A DNA stretch of 5,370 nucleotides from an uncultured Acidobacteriota bacterium. GTDB taxonomy: Bacteria > Acidobacteriota > Terriglobia > UBA7540. A model generated the notes under the pieces. The model saw only the letters and a list, made by a program, of their open reading frames with translations, was not told where the DNA came from and did not search any database. Positions 4,864 through 5,370 of this stretch are shown one piece after another. A program made the translations under genes and the position numbers. Each line of letters begins with the position of its first letter. Within the stretch, counting starts at the first letter, position 1. Location of the stretch: NCBI GenBank assembly GCA_937900045.1, contig CALCEB010000011.1, positions 1 through 5,370 of the forward strand, read 5' to 3'.

Positions 4864-5337
4864 TTGACGACGAAGATCGAACGAGTCTTCATTCCAGGGC
4901 TAGAAGGCAAGCTTGAGGCGGTCCTTGAATGGGAACTTGCCAATTCCACTTCCTTTGTATCACTGGTGTGTCATCCTCACCCGCAATATGGCGGTACGAT
5001 GCACAATAAAGTGGTGTTTCGCGCGGCCAAAGCATCGATTCTCGAAGGACTTCCCACCTTGCGGTTCAACTTTCGAGGGGTGGGGCAGAGCGCCGGGAGA
5101 TTTGGCGGGGGAGTGGGCGAGAAGGAGGATGTTCGGGCGGCTCTCGATTTCCTCCAGCACCGGTTCCCGGGATCTCCTGTCTGCCTGATGGGATTTTCGT
5201 TTGGTTCATGGGTTGGATTGAGTGTGGGAGGAGGCGATCCTCGCGTCGTAGCGTTGGTGGGCCTCGGTGTACCAATCGCTTCGGTTAATATGGAGAGTCT
5301 GCTGGAAGTCACAAAGCCTAAGTACAGTGGTTCATAA
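4864..5337 (+). CDS. Alpha/beta hydrolase (COG2945-like), C-terminally truncated
   Basis: 157 codons survive of a family usually around 200-220 residues. Seen in order: VCHPHPQYGGTMHNKVV (35-51), with the HPHP block typical of this family; RFNFRGVGQSAGRF (67-80), forming the oxyanion side; and the nucleophile elbow GFSFG (110-114) with S112 as nucleophile. LGVPIAS (134-140) and KPK (151-153) complete it. The family then normally continues with a strand leading to the catalytic aspartate and later the histidine; here YSGS and a stop follow. Both remaining triad residues are missing, so the product should be inactive. TTG 4864 is the only usable start near the conserved N-terminus (TGA lies upstream at 4828-4830). 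The gene is divergent from the SH3 gene. Family members are poorly characterised serine esterases or hydrolases. The truncation is a disrupted gene or an assembly join at the contig edge. Confidence 0.85.
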   Translation: MTTKIERVFIPGLEGKLEAVLEWELANSTSFVSLVCHPHPQYGGTMHNKVVFRAAKASILEGLPTLRFNFRGVGQSAGRFGGGVGEKEDVRAALDFLQHRFPGSPVCLMGFSFGSWVGLSVGGGDPRVVALVGLGVPIASVNMESLLEVTKPKYSGS

Positions 5338-5370
5338 ATTCACTCACGTATTTTTCCGTTACGCGGCTGC
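5323..5370. other. Foreign-looking terminal segment, possible insertion-sequence end
   Basis: The hydrolase coding match stops after the AAG codon at 5320-5322. The following 48 bp begin TACAGTGGTTCATAAATT, are lower in GC than the gene, and do not continue the hydrolase in any frame I could read. A TA at the junction would suit an IS630/mariner-type element, which duplicates TA. A contig ending inside a repeated element is a common assembly outcome. No transposase is visible, so this is an inference. Confidence 0.35.

Overview
The window looks like a complete small contig from a shotgun metagenome of an Acidobacteriota bacterium. The taxonomic pointer is a PadR-type regulator followed by a MacB-like permease with the N-terminal layout of the 'acidobacterial duplicated orphan permease' (ADOP) family. 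That pairing is characteristic of the phylum. Coding DNA is GC-rich and the intergenic DNA is full of short palindromic repeats. The first 45 bases are not biological: they match an Illumina Nextera i5 adapter, so real sequence starts at base 46.

Layout: 46-780 (minus) is the N-terminal 245 residues of the ADOP permease, cut off by the contig end. 781-1140 is a repeat-packed spacer with a double CCACGG hairpin, an element with perfect 26-bp inverted arms, and a heptamer tandem. 1141-1500 (minus) is padR, with a clear sigma70-like promoter overlapped by dyads that suggest autoregulation. 1669-1886 is a dense palindromic repeat, including a 143-bp element with 29-bp arms matching at 27 of 29 positions. 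1892-3301 (minus) is a membrane-attached PlsC-like acyltransferase with degenerate motifs II and III. 3511-3620 is a 110-bp MITE-like element flanked by 8-bp direct repeats. 3657-4739 (minus) is a membrane-anchored double-SH3 protein whose 5' reading frame is disrupted. 4864-5337 (plus) is an alpha/beta hydrolase (COG2945 type) that loses its C-terminal third at about 5323, where foreign-looking sequence begins and runs to the contig end.

The four minus-strand genes do not form a tight operon. padR and the permease are the only functional pair: PadR proteins of this type are expected to control their own promoter and the adjacent permease. The acyltransferase (lipid metabolism) and SH3 protein (envelope) are separate units, each followed closely by a palindromic repeat. 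I see no new multi-gene system. The most informative items are the MITE with its target duplication, the padR promoter dyads, the disrupted SH3 gene start, the truncated hydrolase, and the adapter artefact.
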